Part shown: positions 1-8,308 of the stretch, piece by piece | Layout of the letters: each line of letters opens with the position of its first letter | Numbering within the stretch: position 1 is the first letter of the stretch | Assembly (NCBI RefSeq): GCF_000759675.1 | Contig: NZ_BAWM01000013.1 | Coordinates: forward strand, 62,001 to 126,000 | Length of the DNA: 64,000 nucleotides | From: Neobacillus niacini | GTDB lineage: Bacteria > Bacillota > Bacilli > Bacillales > Cytobacillaceae | Reading direction: 5' to 3' | Program-made: the position numbers and the translations under genes | Notes under the pieces: model-generated | Told to the model about the DNA's origin: nothing | What the model saw: only the letters and a program-made list of their open reading frames with translations | The model's database searches: none

Positions 1-468
1 ATTTTTTCAATTATTCCTTTTATGCTCAAGACCCACAGTATTTGTGTATATGGAGAAGATTTATCACCACATTTACCCGATTACAAGGCGAATAAAACGC
101 TTGGAAATGATCACCTGATTAAACTTAAAGAACAAATTGAACTGGCAAGAGAAGACCTTGTTGATAATGATGATTTGTCTGATATATTAGATTGTTGTGG
201 CTGGATTATGAAAATCATTGTTCGAGCTGGACTTGCACTTGTCATCGTGGAAGAAAATCTGTATACGCGAGATTTGTACCCTGCCTATAACATTTTTGCA
301 AAGCATTATCCTGAAAAAGAGCATGATATGAAACAAGCTCTCCACTATGCAATCGAACCTACAACAAACGCTGACCGTCTCTTAATCTTTTTAAATGAAT
401 TTGGTCAGTGGATGATTCAGGAATCGGAAAAATGGCTGCAAATACATAATCCAAGTAAAGTTAGGTAA
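1..468 (+). CDS. Nucleotidyltransferase-like protein, C-terminal part (5' truncated by window edge)
   Basis: The reading frame is open from the first base, and the first ATG at 22 is internal-looking (IIPFML.. runs through it), so the gene very likely starts outside the window. The visible ~155 residues are helical and acidic, with no signal peptide or membrane segment. They resemble the alpha-helical C-terminal domain that follows the catalytic domain in minimal nucleotidyltransferases of Bacillus (GEDLSPHLPDY, then a WIMKIIVRAGLALV helix). The catalytic GS..DxD part would lie upstream and cannot be checked. The TAA abuts the next ATG, so the two genes may be co-transcribed. The family call is from general resemblance only. 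Confidence 0.6.
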   Translation: MFSIIPFMLKTHSICVYGEDLSPHLPDYKANKTLGNDHLIKLKEQIELAREDLVDNDDLSDILDCCGWIMKIIVRAGLALVIVEENLYTRDLYPAYNIFAKHYPEKEHDMKQALHYAIEPTTNADRLLIFLNEFGQWMIQESEKWLQIHNPSKVR

Positions 469-498
469 ATGGAAAATATAATCAACGAGGTGTATGGG

Positions 499-1578
499 AT
501 GTTAACGAATGGTATGACAGAGGTTTTGAAAATTGAGTATCCGATTATCCAAGCTCCCATGGCGGGGGGAATAACCACTTCGACATTAGTGGCTGAGGTT
601 TCAAAATCTGGAGGTCTCGGAATGATTGGAGCTGGCTATATGACTCCGAATCAAATACGTGAACAAATCAGGGAAATAAAGAAGTTAACATCAAGCCCGT
701 TTGGCATAAATCTATTTGTTCCCAATGAATTTACCTATACTGAAAGTGAAATTAAATCAGCAAATCAACTATTACAGCCCATTTACGAGCAATTGAATTT
801 ACAACTTAATGATAGTTTGGACATTCCAAACTCCATCCATGTATTTGAAACGTTTAACGAACAGATAAAAGTAGTCATAGAAGAACAGGTCCCTGTTTGC
901 TCCTTTACTTTTGGTATTCCTTCTAAGGAAACGATTGCAGAATTAAAAAGAAATACTATTATTCTCATAGGAACAGCTACAACAGTAGATGAAGCTGTTG
1001 AAGTTGAAAAGTCAGGAATGGATATAGTGGTTGTTCAAGGTAGTGAAGCGGGTGGACATCGAGGGAACTTTATTAGTCAATCTCAAGAGAGTTTAGTAGG
1101 TTTAATGTCCCTGATTCCACAGGTTGTCGATCATGTAAGCATTCCTGTTATTGCTGCTGGAGGAATAATGGATGGGAGAGGTTTAATGGCTTCACTATGC
1201 TTAGGTGCAAAGGGAGTCCAAATGGGTACGGCTTTCTTAACGTGTATCGAAAGTGGCGCTCATAAGGTATACAAAGAAGCTATAATGAACGCTAAAGAAG
1301 ATCAAATTGTTTTAACTCGAGCTTTTTCTGGTAAATGGGCAAGAGGAATTAAAAATAAATTTATTACAGAAATGGAGAAACATGAAGATTTATTACCAGA
1401 TTTCCCAGTTCAAAATACACTAACCCAACCTATTAGAAAAGCTTCTTCTTCTCAAAATAACGCAGACTACATATCACTCTGGTCCGGGCAAAGTCCTAGA
1501 TTAGCTAAAAATCAAACCGTAAAAAACTTATTAGATACCATTATTACTGAAGCTAAAAAAATCAATAATTATATATAG
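499..1578 (+). CDS. Nitronate monooxygenase (2-nitropropane dioxygenase family)
   Basis: This is an FMN-dependent TIM-barrel enzyme that oxidises alkyl nitronates; the family also includes FabK-type enoyl-ACP reductases. Visible signatures are the N-terminal IIQAPMAGG, the SPFGINLFVP strand, the VVQGSEAGGHRG segment carrying the family His, and the phosphate-binding IPVIAAGGIMDGRG and LGAKGVQMGTAFL. The length (~359 aa) is normal. The frame is open to an ATG at 469 abutting the previous stop, but GAGG at 487-490 sits 8 nt before the ATG at 499, which is preferred. An intrinsic terminator follows. The physiological substrate is not deducible. Confidence 0.88.
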   Translation: MLTNGMTEVLKIEYPIIQAPMAGGITTSTLVAEVSKSGGLGMIGAGYMTPNQIREQIREIKKLTSSPFGINLFVPNEFTYTESEIKSANQLLQPIYEQLNLQLNDSLDIPNSIHVFETFNEQIKVVIEEQVPVCSFTFGIPSKETIAELKRNTIILIGTATTVDEAVEVEKSGMDIVVVQGSEAGGHRGNFISQSQESLVGLMSLIPQVVDHVSIPVIAAGGIMDGRGLMASLCLGAKGVQMGTAFLTCIESGAHKVYKEAIMNAKEDQIVLTRAFSGKWARGIKNKFITEMEKHEDLLPDFPVQNTLTQPIRKASSSQNNADYISLWSGQSPRLAKNQTVKNLLDTIITEAKKINNYI

Positions 1579-1585
1579 AAGATGC

Positions 1586-1622
1586 AGCAATCCTTCCATA
1601 ACGGAGGATTGCTTTTTCTTTT
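1586..1622 (+). terminator. Intrinsic terminator after nitronate monooxygenase
   Basis: The arms AGCAATCCT (1586-1594) and AGGATTGCT (1605-1613) pair perfectly and are followed by a T-rich run. Confidence 0.85.
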
Positions 1623-1774
1623 TCAATTAATTTAAGTAGGTTGTGATTTTCTGCTAATAAGAAATAATTTAAAGATAACGCTAAGAAACAGGGACATCAT
1701 ATCCATTTTTATGTAACCTTTATCCTAAAACACGAACATTTATTAGTTAATTTTTATTAATGTTCACTTTTTTG

Positions 1775-1803
1775 TTGAATATTTTTTATAAGTTTGCTAT
1801 ATT
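1775..1803 (+). promoter_or_regulatory. SigmaA-type promoter for the riboswitch transcript
   Basis: TTGAAT (1775-1780) and TATATT (1798-1803) are separated by 17 nt, about 25 nt upstream of the aptamer. Spacing and sequence fit a vegetative promoter. This stretch lies in a gene-free region (1623-2091) otherwise occupied by the riboswitch. Confidence 0.65.
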
Positions 1804-1830
1804 AACAAAGTAATAATCTTAAATATCATT

Positions 1831-1900
1831 ACTCGTATATACTCAGTAATATGGTCTGAGTGTCTCTACCTGGTTCCCAATAATGAACTAGACTACGAGT
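1831..1900 (+). promoter_or_regulatory. Purine riboswitch aptamer, guanine class
   Basis: The three-way junction can be drawn completely. P1 is ACTCGTA (1831-1837) with TACGAGT (1894-1900). P2 is CTCAG/CTGAG around a TAATATGGT loop. J2/3 contains the canonical TCTCTAC. P3 is CTGGTTC/GAACTAG. The specificity base between P3 and P1 is C (1893), which in characterised purine riboswitches selects guanine/hypoxanthine; adenine aptamers have U there. Downstream, 1987-1998 can pair with 1888-1898 to form an antiterminator that uses the 5' arm of the terminator at 1993. Ligand binding should therefore stabilise P1 and switch expression off, as in the xpt arrangement. Confidence 0.93.
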
Positions 1901-1992
1901 TAAAGTATTCGGCTGTCCGGCAGCTCAAGCCACGCCATTTTATGATTTAGCAATAACTTCTTGCTAAATTATTTATACTTTGACTTTCGTAG

Positions 1993-2036
1993 GTCTAGAA
2001 GGCAGGAATGATCCTGCATTTTCTAGACTTTTTTAT
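1993..2036 (+). terminator. Riboswitch-controlled intrinsic terminator
   Basis: GTCTAGAA (1993-2000) pairs with TTCTAGAC (2021-2028), and GCAGGA with TCCTGC inside it, with a four-base loop and six T. Its 5' arm is complementary to the 3' side of the aptamer, making it mutually exclusive with the antiterminator. A second hairpin (1945-1953 with 1961-1969) lies between aptamer and terminator. Confidence 0.92.
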
Positions 2037-2091
2037 TTGGAACCAATTAGTGGGTATATCAAACAACAAGAGAAAAAGGGGAGAGTTATTT

Positions 2092-2964
2092 ATGAAAAAG
2101 AAAATGTTAAAGAAATTTGCTTCAGTCGCAGCTATTTCGGGAATGTTAGTGATGCTCGCAGGATGTAATGCATCTTTACTAAATGAAACAGAAGTAGAAG
2201 GGGCGCAGAGACCAATCATCATTCAAGGTCCAATGCCTATAGAAGCGGAAGATTTTGCGAAAAAATTAGATAAGGTAAAAGTGGAAAAATCAGGAAACTT
2301 TGTTTTTTACAAAGGACAATTGAATAATTATCCAGTTATCGTTACGAAAACAGGTAAGGGAATGGAAAATTCAGCTGCTGCAACAGCATTGGCTATTGAA
2401 AAATATAACCCGATTGCCATCATCAATCAAGGTACATCAGGTGGACATGATCCAAGTCTAAATGTATTTGACATTGTGTTGGGGAAAAGAACGACAAACA
2501 TTGGTTCATTAAAAACAACAAATATGGATGAAGGCCAAGGAATTGATCCAACTACATGGATTCCGATGGATTTAATGGCTTCGGAAGGAAGCGGATCAGA
2601 TGAAAGTGCGAATAAAGTCCGTTACTACTACGGAGATGAGGATTTACTTGCCGCTGCTAATGCAGTAAAAGACACATACACGAAGGGTAAAGTTGTCGAA
2701 GGTACGATTGGTTCAGCAGACTTTTGGAATAGTGAAGTGGATCGAATTAAATGGATTCATGAGAAATACGGTACCTCTGTAGAAGAAATGGAAGCTGCTT
2801 CAGTAGCTCAAATTGCCGAAGCCTATGATGTAGCATTCTTAGGTATTCGAATCCTATCGAATAATAAAACAAATGGCGGTACCTACAATCCGGGGACAGC
2901 AGCAGCAAATCAAGAGTATGTTTTTGAAGTCGTTAAAGAATATATTTCTATGATGAAAAAGTAA
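2092..2964 (+). CDS. Purine-nucleosidase/phosphorylase-like lipoprotein
   Basis: The N-terminus is a lipoprotein signal (basic start, hydrophobic core, lipobox LAGC, Cys25), so the mature protein should sit on the outer face of the membrane. The rest is the PNP_UDP_1 fold shared by MTA/SAH nucleosidases and purine nucleoside phosphorylases. NQGTSGG is near residue 112, EEMEAAS near 231 is the ribose-binding loop, and IRILSN is near 252. The last motif has Asn257 where MTA/SAH nucleosidases have catalytic Asp (ISD). RBS GGGGAGAG precedes the ATG at 2092; the longer frame from 2008 overlaps the terminator and is not the start. Control by a guanine-class riboswitch suggests purine salvage from extracellular nucleosides (inference). 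Confidence 0.85.
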   Translation: MKKKMLKKFASVAAISGMLVMLAGCNASLLNETEVEGAQRPIIIQGPMPIEAEDFAKKLDKVKVEKSGNFVFYKGQLNNYPVIVTKTGKGMENSAAATALAIEKYNPIAIINQGTSGGHDPSLNVFDIVLGKRTTNIGSLKTTNMDEGQGIDPTTWIPMDLMASEGSGSDESANKVRYYYGDEDLLAAANAVKDTYTKGKVVEGTIGSADFWNSEVDRIKWIHEKYGTSVEEMEAASVAQIAEAYDVAFLGIRILSNNKTNGGTYNPGTAAANQEYVFEVVKEYISMMKK

Positions 2965-2979
2965 ATAATTAAGTGATTG

Positions 2980-3018
2980 GATGCGTTTCTACTTTTGTGG
3001 AGACGCATTTTCTTTTTC
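2980..3018 (+). terminator. Intrinsic terminator
   Basis: ATGCGTTTCT (2981-2990) pairs with AGACGCAT (3001-3008), followed by a T-rich stretch. Confidence 0.8.
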
Positions 3019-3165
3019 TACTTTACACAGCAGTGGAAAAAGGGATGTAAGATTTTTTAAAAAAGCAATATTTGTCTATTTCGAATAGACGAAATAATAT
3101 TAATTGTAAAACTATTGTGAAATTGTTATATGCCCTTAAAAACACATAAACATCGTGTTAATATG

Positions 3166-3195
3166 AATATGCTAGGAACTTGGGATTAGCATATT
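3166..3195. promoter_or_regulatory. Inverted repeat upstream of the copper-protein gene
   Basis: AATATGCTA (3166-3174) and TAGCATATT (3187-3195) form a perfect 9-bp inverted repeat with a 12-nt spacer, ending 55 nt before the start codon. It could be an operator or a 5'-UTR hairpin. No known regulator box is recognised. Confidence 0.35.
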
Positions 3196-3249
3196 ACATA
3201 ATTGAATATAATTATGATTATCACGAGTCAGAATGAAAGGAGTCTTATC

Positions 3250-3834
3250 TTGAAAAAAATCATGTTAATCTTGTTATGTACATTAATGATGGTACCCTCA
3301 TTTGTTAGTGCGCACACAAGTATATCCACTTCCAATCCATCTGAAGGGCAAGTTGTAACAGAGAATCTAGAACAAATTATCCTTACTTTTGCTACCACTA
3401 TCGAAGAATTAAGTACGATGGATTTGATTAAGGACGGAAATGTTATTCCGTTTGAAGGAATCAAAGTTGAAAATAAGCAATTAATGGGAACTATAGCAAA
3501 ACCATTAGAAAACGGATCTTACATAATCCAATGGAAAATTGTTGGGGAAGATGGTCATCCGATAAAAGGCGAAATCAATTTCGTTGTTCAAAATGATCAA
3601 AATGAAGTAGAAACAAATCCTGTTACTCCTGAGGAAAACGAAGCAACTCAACAGGAAGACAGTCAATCCAATCAAATAGATGAAAAAAGTGTAGAACAAA
3701 ACTCCGCTGCTGATACAGTTGAAAAAACAGAAGATCAAAAAAATGAATCAACAATGCTAACTACAGTTTTTATTATCTTAATCGTTATTTTTGGAATTGT
3801 ACTTTTACTATTCACTAAAAAGAAGAAGAGTTAA
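3250..3834 (+). CDS. CopC-domain copper-binding protein, membrane anchored
   Basis: A signal peptide ends at SFVSA, so mature residue 1 would be His, as expected for the N-terminal copper ligand of CopC proteins. The CopC/YobA-like beta domain follows (SNPSEGQVV near the start of the mature chain, GEDGHPIKGEINFVV near residue 110). After it come an acidic Gln/Asn/Glu-rich linker of about 50 residues, a C-terminal membrane helix and KKKKS. The start is the TTG at 3250 because AAAGGAG lies 7 nt upstream; an ATG in the same frame at 3202 has no ribosome site. The likely role is extracytoplasmic copper binding or delivery. No CopD partner is encoded nearby. Confidence 0.85.
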   Translation: MKKIMLILLCTLMMVPSFVSAHTSISTSNPSEGQVVTENLEQIILTFATTIEELSTMDLIKDGNVIPFEGIKVENKQLMGTIAKPLENGSYIIQWKIVGEDGHPIKGEINFVVQNDQNEVETNPVTPEENEATQQEDSQSNQIDEKSVEQNSAADTVEKTEDQKNESTMLTTVFIILIVIFGIVLLLFTKKKKS

Positions 3835-3844
3835 TTTTTATGTT

Positions 3845-3907
3845 TCAAGCGCAGCTTTAATTGCAGGGTGGTTAGCACTAGTTATTTCACTAAAAAAACG
3901 ATCATAA
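3845..3907 (+). pseudogene. Possible remnant of a C-terminal membrane anchor
   Basis: Just after the CopC gene, a 20-codon open stretch ending in TAA reads as one hydrophobic helix followed by LKKRS, much like the KKKKS tail of the gene before it. It has no start or ribosome site. It may be a leftover of a duplicated or frameshifted gene end, or chance. Confidence 0.25.
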
Positions 3908-3923
3908 ATAATTTACCTTAAAG

Positions 3924-3957
3924 GACAAGAAAAATAAATTTCTTGTCTTTTCTTTTG
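3924..3957 (+). terminator. Intrinsic terminator
   Basis: GACAAGAAA (3924-3932) and TTTCTTGTC (3939-3947) pair perfectly, followed by TTTTCTTTTG. Confidence 0.85.
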
Positions 3958-4088
3958 TTAAGACTCCATAGGTCTTTGACCTACTTTTTGTTTTTTTTTT
4001 AAATATTTTATAAAGTTTTAATAATTGTGTGATATGGTTCTCTTAGCCATTTATGAAAATTAGCGCGGGATGATTTGGAGGTGATTAT

Positions 4089-5537
4089 TTGTCCATTAAA
4101 ATGAGGTTTCTGTTGTCCTACGTTGGAGTAATCCTTATTTCTATCACTTTATTATTAGCAGCTGGTTTTTTAATTATTTTTACGATAACTGGTGATGTAA
4201 AGTCAATAGAGCATTTTTACAAAAAATCTTATCTTCAAAAACCTTTGACTGCTGTTGAGGAAAGTGTGTTTCTTGATTTGAAGCTTTTGGCAAAAAATAA
4301 CTCCGAGCAGCTTTTAAACGATGAACAATTGAAAAAGATTGAACATCAAGATATCAAGATAGTTGTTAGAAAAGATAAGAACATTGAATACGCTACAAGC
4401 ACTCTTGATAAGCAGGCATTGGTTTCCTCGCTTCCTAGCTTTGAAGAAACAAATATCAATACGCGGGATTCAATTTATATTAATGACTTCGTTTTCACGT
4501 ATGTGAAGTTTGATTTTTATTTTTCAGACAAGAGTGAAGGAAGTATTTTTGTATTGAGGAAGGTAAGCTCGAATGCCCAGTTGATTCGAGAGCTGTTCCC
4601 AATTTTATTAGGTCTTATGGTACTTCTGTTTATTATGGTTATTGGATTATTAAACTATTTAGTGTCAAGAAGTATCATTAAGCCTATCTCCATGCTAAAA
4701 GAAGGTGCAGAACGGATTAAGTCAGGAGATTTAAATTTTGAAATCAAGGCTACTTCAAATGATGAAATCGGACAATTAAACACGACGTTTGAGGAAATGA
4801 GAATTAAACTAAAGGAGTCAATAAACCTCCAGCTTCAGTACGAGGAAAATCGAAAAGAACTTCTTTCAAATATTTCACATGATTTGAAGACACCTATTAC
4901 TTCAATAATTGGTTATGTTGAGGGGATTAAAGACGGTGTAGCAAACACCCGTGAGAAAATGGAGAAGTATTTAACCACAATTAACTTAAAAGCAAGGGAT
5001 ATGGATTCGTTAATAGATGAACTGTTTTTATTTTCAAAACTAGATTTAAAGAAAGAGCCATTCACTTTTGAAAATATCGAACTAGTTGAATATTTGCAGG
5101 ATTATGTAGAAAAACTTCATCTGGAATTACATCAAAAAGGCATTCAAATTAATTATCATTTTATGAAAAAACCTATATACGTGACGGCAGACCGGGAGAA
5201 GTTAAAACGGGTTTTAGTAAATCTCATAAACAATTGTGTAAAGTATATGAATAAAGATGAAAAGAACATTTCTGTTTCTCTCCATGAAGGACCTTTTGAT
5301 GTTGTTGTAGAAGTAAATGATAATGGCTATGGAATCGAACCTGCTGCTTTGCCATACATTTTTAATCGTTTTTACCGAGCTGAAAAATCTAGAAATTCTA
5401 GGACTGGTGGAAGTGGTTTAGGACTTGCGATTTCCAAACACATTATTGAAGAGCATGGAGGAGAGATTTGGGCAACGAGTGAGAAAGGCAAGGGTACAAG
5501 TGTCTTCTTTTCTTTGAAGAAAGGTGTGTATGAATGA
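4089..5537 (+). CDS. Sensor histidine kinase (HAMP-containing)
   Basis: Membrane-bound sensor of 482 aa. A TM helix spans ~10-33, a ~130-residue extracytoplasmic domain follows, and TM2 is at ~168-192. HAMP (~192-245) is followed by HisKA with phospho-acceptor His264 (NISHDLKTP) and HATPase_c with N box NLINNCVKY, DNGYGIE and GGSGLGLAIS. All catalytic motifs are intact. The start is TTG at 4089 behind GGAGGTGA. The stop overlaps the next gene's ATG by 4 nt, so kinase and regulator are translationally coupled. Kinase-first order is less common than regulator-first in Bacillus. The signal is unknown; no obvious target operon lies beside it. Confidence 0.92.
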   Translation: MSIKMRFLLSYVGVILISITLLLAAGFLIIFTITGDVKSIEHFYKKSYLQKPLTAVEESVFLDLKLLAKNNSEQLLNDEQLKKIEHQDIKIVVRKDKNIEYATSTLDKQALVSSLPSFEETNINTRDSIYINDFVFTYVKFDFYFSDKSEGSIFVLRKVSSNAQLIRELFPILLGLMVLLFIMVIGLLNYLVSRSIIKPISMLKEGAERIKSGDLNFEIKATSNDEIGQLNTTFEEMRIKLKESINLQLQYEENRKELLSNISHDLKTPITSIIGYVEGIKDGVANTREKMEKYLTTINLKARDMDSLIDELFLFSKLDLKKEPFTFENIELVEYLQDYVEKLHLELHQKGIQINYHFMKKPIYVTADREKLKRVLVNLINNCVKYMNKDEKNISVSLHEGPFDVVVEVNDNGYGIEPAALPYIFNRFYRAEKSRNSRTGGSGLGLAISKHIIEEHGGEIWATSEKGKGTSVFFSLKKGVYE

Positions 5538-6220
5538 AAAAGATTTTATTGATTGAAGACGAAGTTAGTATCGCAGAATTGCAAAGAGATTATTTAGAAA
5601 TTAATCAATTTCATGTAGATGTTGATCATAATGGTGATTCAGGACTCCAACTGGCTCTTCAAAATGATTATGATTTGATCATTTTGGATATCATGCTCCC
5701 TGGAGTAAATGGGTTTGAGATATGTAAACAAGTACGCCAGGTTAAAAATATTCCTATTCTGTTTGTTTCCGCTAAGAAAGAGGATATCGATAAAATTCGA
5801 GGTCTCGGTATAGGGGCGGATGATTATATTACCAAGCCTTTTAGTCCAAGTGAGTTGGTGGCTAGGGTGAAAGCGCATATAGTGCGGTATGAACGCTTAG
5901 CAGGAAGTCAAGCGAAATCAAGTTCTATTTCGGTTAAAGAGATTTCGATTGATAAGTCAGCACGAAAAGTTTATATAAACGGCGAGGAAACATCTTTCAC
6001 CACAAAGGAATTTGATTTGCTGGTGTTTCTAGTGATGCACCCGAATCAAGTTTTGAGCAAAGAACAGCTTTATGAAAATATTTGGGGCTTTGAATTGGCA
6101 GCAGATGTTTCAACTGTGACCGTTCATATCAGAAAAATACGAGGGAAAATTGAAAAAGATCCTGCACATCCGAAATATTTGGAAACGGTTTGGGGAGCAG
6201 GGTATCGATTCAATGTTTAA
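5534..6220 (+). CDS. OmpR-family response regulator
   Basis: Receiver domain residues 1-115 with acidic pocket IEDE, phospho-acceptor Asp52 (ILDIMLPG) and Lys101 (ITKPFSP). A winged-helix DNA-binding domain follows (~130-228; TTKEFDLLVFL, VTVHIRKIRGK, VWGAGYRF). It partners the overlapping upstream kinase. A terminator follows, so the operon is two genes. Confidence 0.93.
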   Translation: MKKILLIEDEVSIAELQRDYLEINQFHVDVDHNGDSGLQLALQNDYDLIILDIMLPGVNGFEICKQVRQVKNIPILFVSAKKEDIDKIRGLGIGADDYITKPFSPSELVARVKAHIVRYERLAGSQAKSSSISVKEISIDKSARKVYINGEETSFTTKEFDLLVFLVMHPNQVLSKEQLYENIWGFELAADVSTVTVHIRKIRGKIEKDPAHPKYLETVWGAGYRFNV

Positions 6221-6240
6221 GATAATTATTATATATGATA

Positions 6241-6268
6241 ATCCGTCACAAAGGTGGCGGATATTTTT
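6241..6268 (+). terminator. Intrinsic terminator of the two-component operon
   Basis: ATCCGTCA and TGGCGGAT pair with one G-T wobble, followed by ATTTTTTAT. Confidence 0.75.
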
Positions 6269-6401
6269 TATAAAAATGAAGAATTTTTATGAAAAAGTTT
6301 ATCTTTTTTTAAGAAATTTTTTCGAGAGAGTTTATGATTGGGTAGTAACATAAGGAAGGTAAACAAGTTCAATTAGTAATTTAGTTAGGAGGATAGCAAA
6401 A

Positions 6402-7118
6402 GTGAATTTCATGTGGAGATCCCTGACAATAGTCATTGGATGTATCTTTATACTTCAGGGGTGTGTCTCAGATACGGTTAGGGAACCAAATAAACAGGAG
6501 AAAGAGAGTAAAGGAGAGGTAGATATGGAGGAACAATTGATTCAAGCAGCAAACCGCAAAGATGCGGGTACAATAAGAAGATTGCTTGAGGAAGGTATTG
6601 ATATTAATATACAGGACTCAGAAGGGCGAACCTCCACTATGATTGCAACTTACAACAATGATGAAGAAACTGCAAAAATACTTATTGACGCGGGAGCAGA
6701 CGTCAACATCCAGGATGACATGAAAAATAACCCCTTCCTATATGCTGGTGCAGAAGGTTATATCAATATTTTAAAACTAGTTATTAAAGCGGGTGCCGAC
6801 CCATCGATCACGAACAGATATGGAGGAACTGCTCTAATCCCTGCCTCAGAACATGGATATGTAGATGTTATTAAAGAACTTCTAACGAATACTGATATTG
6901 ATATTAATCATGTAAATAATCTCGGTTGGACAGCTTTACTAGAAGCTATTATTTTGAATAATGGTGATGAGAAACAGCAGCAAACCGTGCAATTGCTAAT
7001 CGATCATGGGGCAGATGTCAACATTCCTGATCATAATAATGTGACCCCTTTACAGCATGCACGCGAGAAAGGATTTAAAGCGATTGAAAATATTTTGTTA
7101 ACAGCAGGAGCAAAATAA
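6402..7118 (+). CDS. Ankyrin-repeat lipoprotein
   Basis: A GTG start lies 9 nt after AGGAGG (6387-6392). An N-terminal signal with lipobox LQGC is followed by a charged linker, then about six ankyrin repeats from residue ~45 to the end. Typical repeat signs are LLEEGIDINIQDSEGRT, LIDAGADVNIQDD, VIKAGADPSI and LIDHGADVNIPDH. Ankyrin repeats are protein-interaction modules. Surface location is inferred from the lipobox. It has its own ribosome site and no close partner gene. Confidence 0.85.
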   Translation: MNFMWRSLTIVIGCIFILQGCVSDTVREPNKQEKESKGEVDMEEQLIQAANRKDAGTIRRLLEEGIDINIQDSEGRTSTMIATYNNDEETAKILIDAGADVNIQDDMKNNPFLYAGAEGYINILKLVIKAGADPSITNRYGGTALIPASEHGYVDVIKELLTNTDIDINHVNNLGWTALLEAIILNNGDEKQQQTVQLLIDHGADVNIPDHNNVTPLQHAREKGFKAIENILLTAGAK

Positions 7119-7222
7119 CCTGATTGTAAAAGGTCCCATCATGAAACACATAACCAAGTACTATTAGAAATCATAGGCAGTAATGTAAATTACACTAAAA
7201 TAATGAAATGAGGAACGCTAAA

Positions 7223-8179
7223 ATGAACAAAAAAACAAAAATATTACCAGCTGTAATACTTGGATTAACTTTAGTAATATCAGGTTGCAGCACAGTCACC
7301 CAAGCAAAAACAAGTGAACAGAATCAAGAACAAACTGCAATAAAAAGTAAAAAACAAAAGAAGGAAACAAAAGGACAGGAATTGGCTTCTATTCTTAGTA
7401 ACACAAATTGGCAGGGTACAAAGGTATATGATAAGGATAAAAATGACTTAACAAAAGAGAACGCAAACTTTATTGGTCTAGCGAAATATGACGATGAAAC
7501 AGCGAGATATGAGTTTTTTGATAAAACGACAAAAGCAAGCCGAGGAGATAAAGGAACTTTCTTTATTACTAACGATGGAAAGAAGAGAGTATTAATTTCA
7601 GCAATGGGTTACCAAGCTGTTGTCGAAATAACAGAACTAAATAAAGATATGTTTACCTATAAAAGAATGGGAAAAGATGCGAATGGTAACGAAGTAGAGG
7701 TATTCGTTGAACATATTCCTTATATAGAAACAGAACTTTCCTTTACGGACCCAGATAAGACTTTAGATACAACCACAGGAGAAATTGTTACAGACAAGGA
7801 TGGAGATAAAATTTTATCAGACACGCTATGGCAAGGAACTGTGGCATTAGATGAAAACGGCAATGATGTATCAGCCTACAACCAAAATTATTTGGGTCTT
7901 GCAAAATATGATTTTAAGACAAATAAATATGAATTTTTTGACGCTAAAACTGGTTTAAGCCGCGGTGATTACGGCTATTACGATGTTGTTCATGGAAATA
8001 AGATACGAGCCCATGTTTCACTAGGAATGAAGTATGGAGCAGTTCTTGAACTTACAGAGCTGAATGAAAATAAATTCACCTATAAAAGAAATGGTAAAGA
8101 TAAAGATGGTAAAGACATAACTATAACCGTTGAGCATATTCCATATCAAGGTGATTTCAAACTAAAATTCACAAAATAA
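7223..8179 (+). CDS. Lipoprotein with tandem duplicated DUF4822-like domain
   Basis: The start is ATG at 7223 behind AGGA at 7211; the ATG at 7208 overlaps that ribosome site. Lipobox ISGC and a Lys/Gln-rich linker precede two ~105-residue copies of one domain. Each copy contains an NW/LWQGT opening, LGLAKYD, YEFFD, SRGD and TYKR..GKD, and ends VEHIPY. The copies align end to end without large gaps, so an internal duplication is evident. The family appears to be the uncharacterised DUF4822 type, and no function is known to me. Confidence 0.8.
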   Translation: MNKKTKILPAVILGLTLVISGCSTVTQAKTSEQNQEQTAIKSKKQKKETKGQELASILSNTNWQGTKVYDKDKNDLTKENANFIGLAKYDDETARYEFFDKTTKASRGDKGTFFITNDGKKRVLISAMGYQAVVEITELNKDMFTYKRMGKDANGNEVEVFVEHIPYIETELSFTDPDKTLDTTTGEIVTDKDGDKILSDTLWQGTVALDENGNDVSAYNQNYLGLAKYDFKTNKYEFFDAKTGLSRGDYGYYDVVHGNKIRAHVSLGMKYGAVLELTELNENKFTYKRNGKDKDGKDITITVEHIPYQGDFKLKFTK

Positions 8180-8308
8180 TTTAAATATGACTTGGCTTGC
8201 AGTCATGAAGGGTATGGAATTTATCGAGGCCACTGAAAAAGTACTATAAAACAAAAAAGTAGAACTTGAACGTACTAAGCGATATGAGACACATATATAA
8301 CACCACTT

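Noticed and set aside
6280..6353. 25-codon ORF (MKNFYEKVYLFLRNFFERVYDW) downstream of the two-component operon
   Set aside because: It lies just after a terminator and has no ribosome site; internal similarity is probably due to AT-rich bias.
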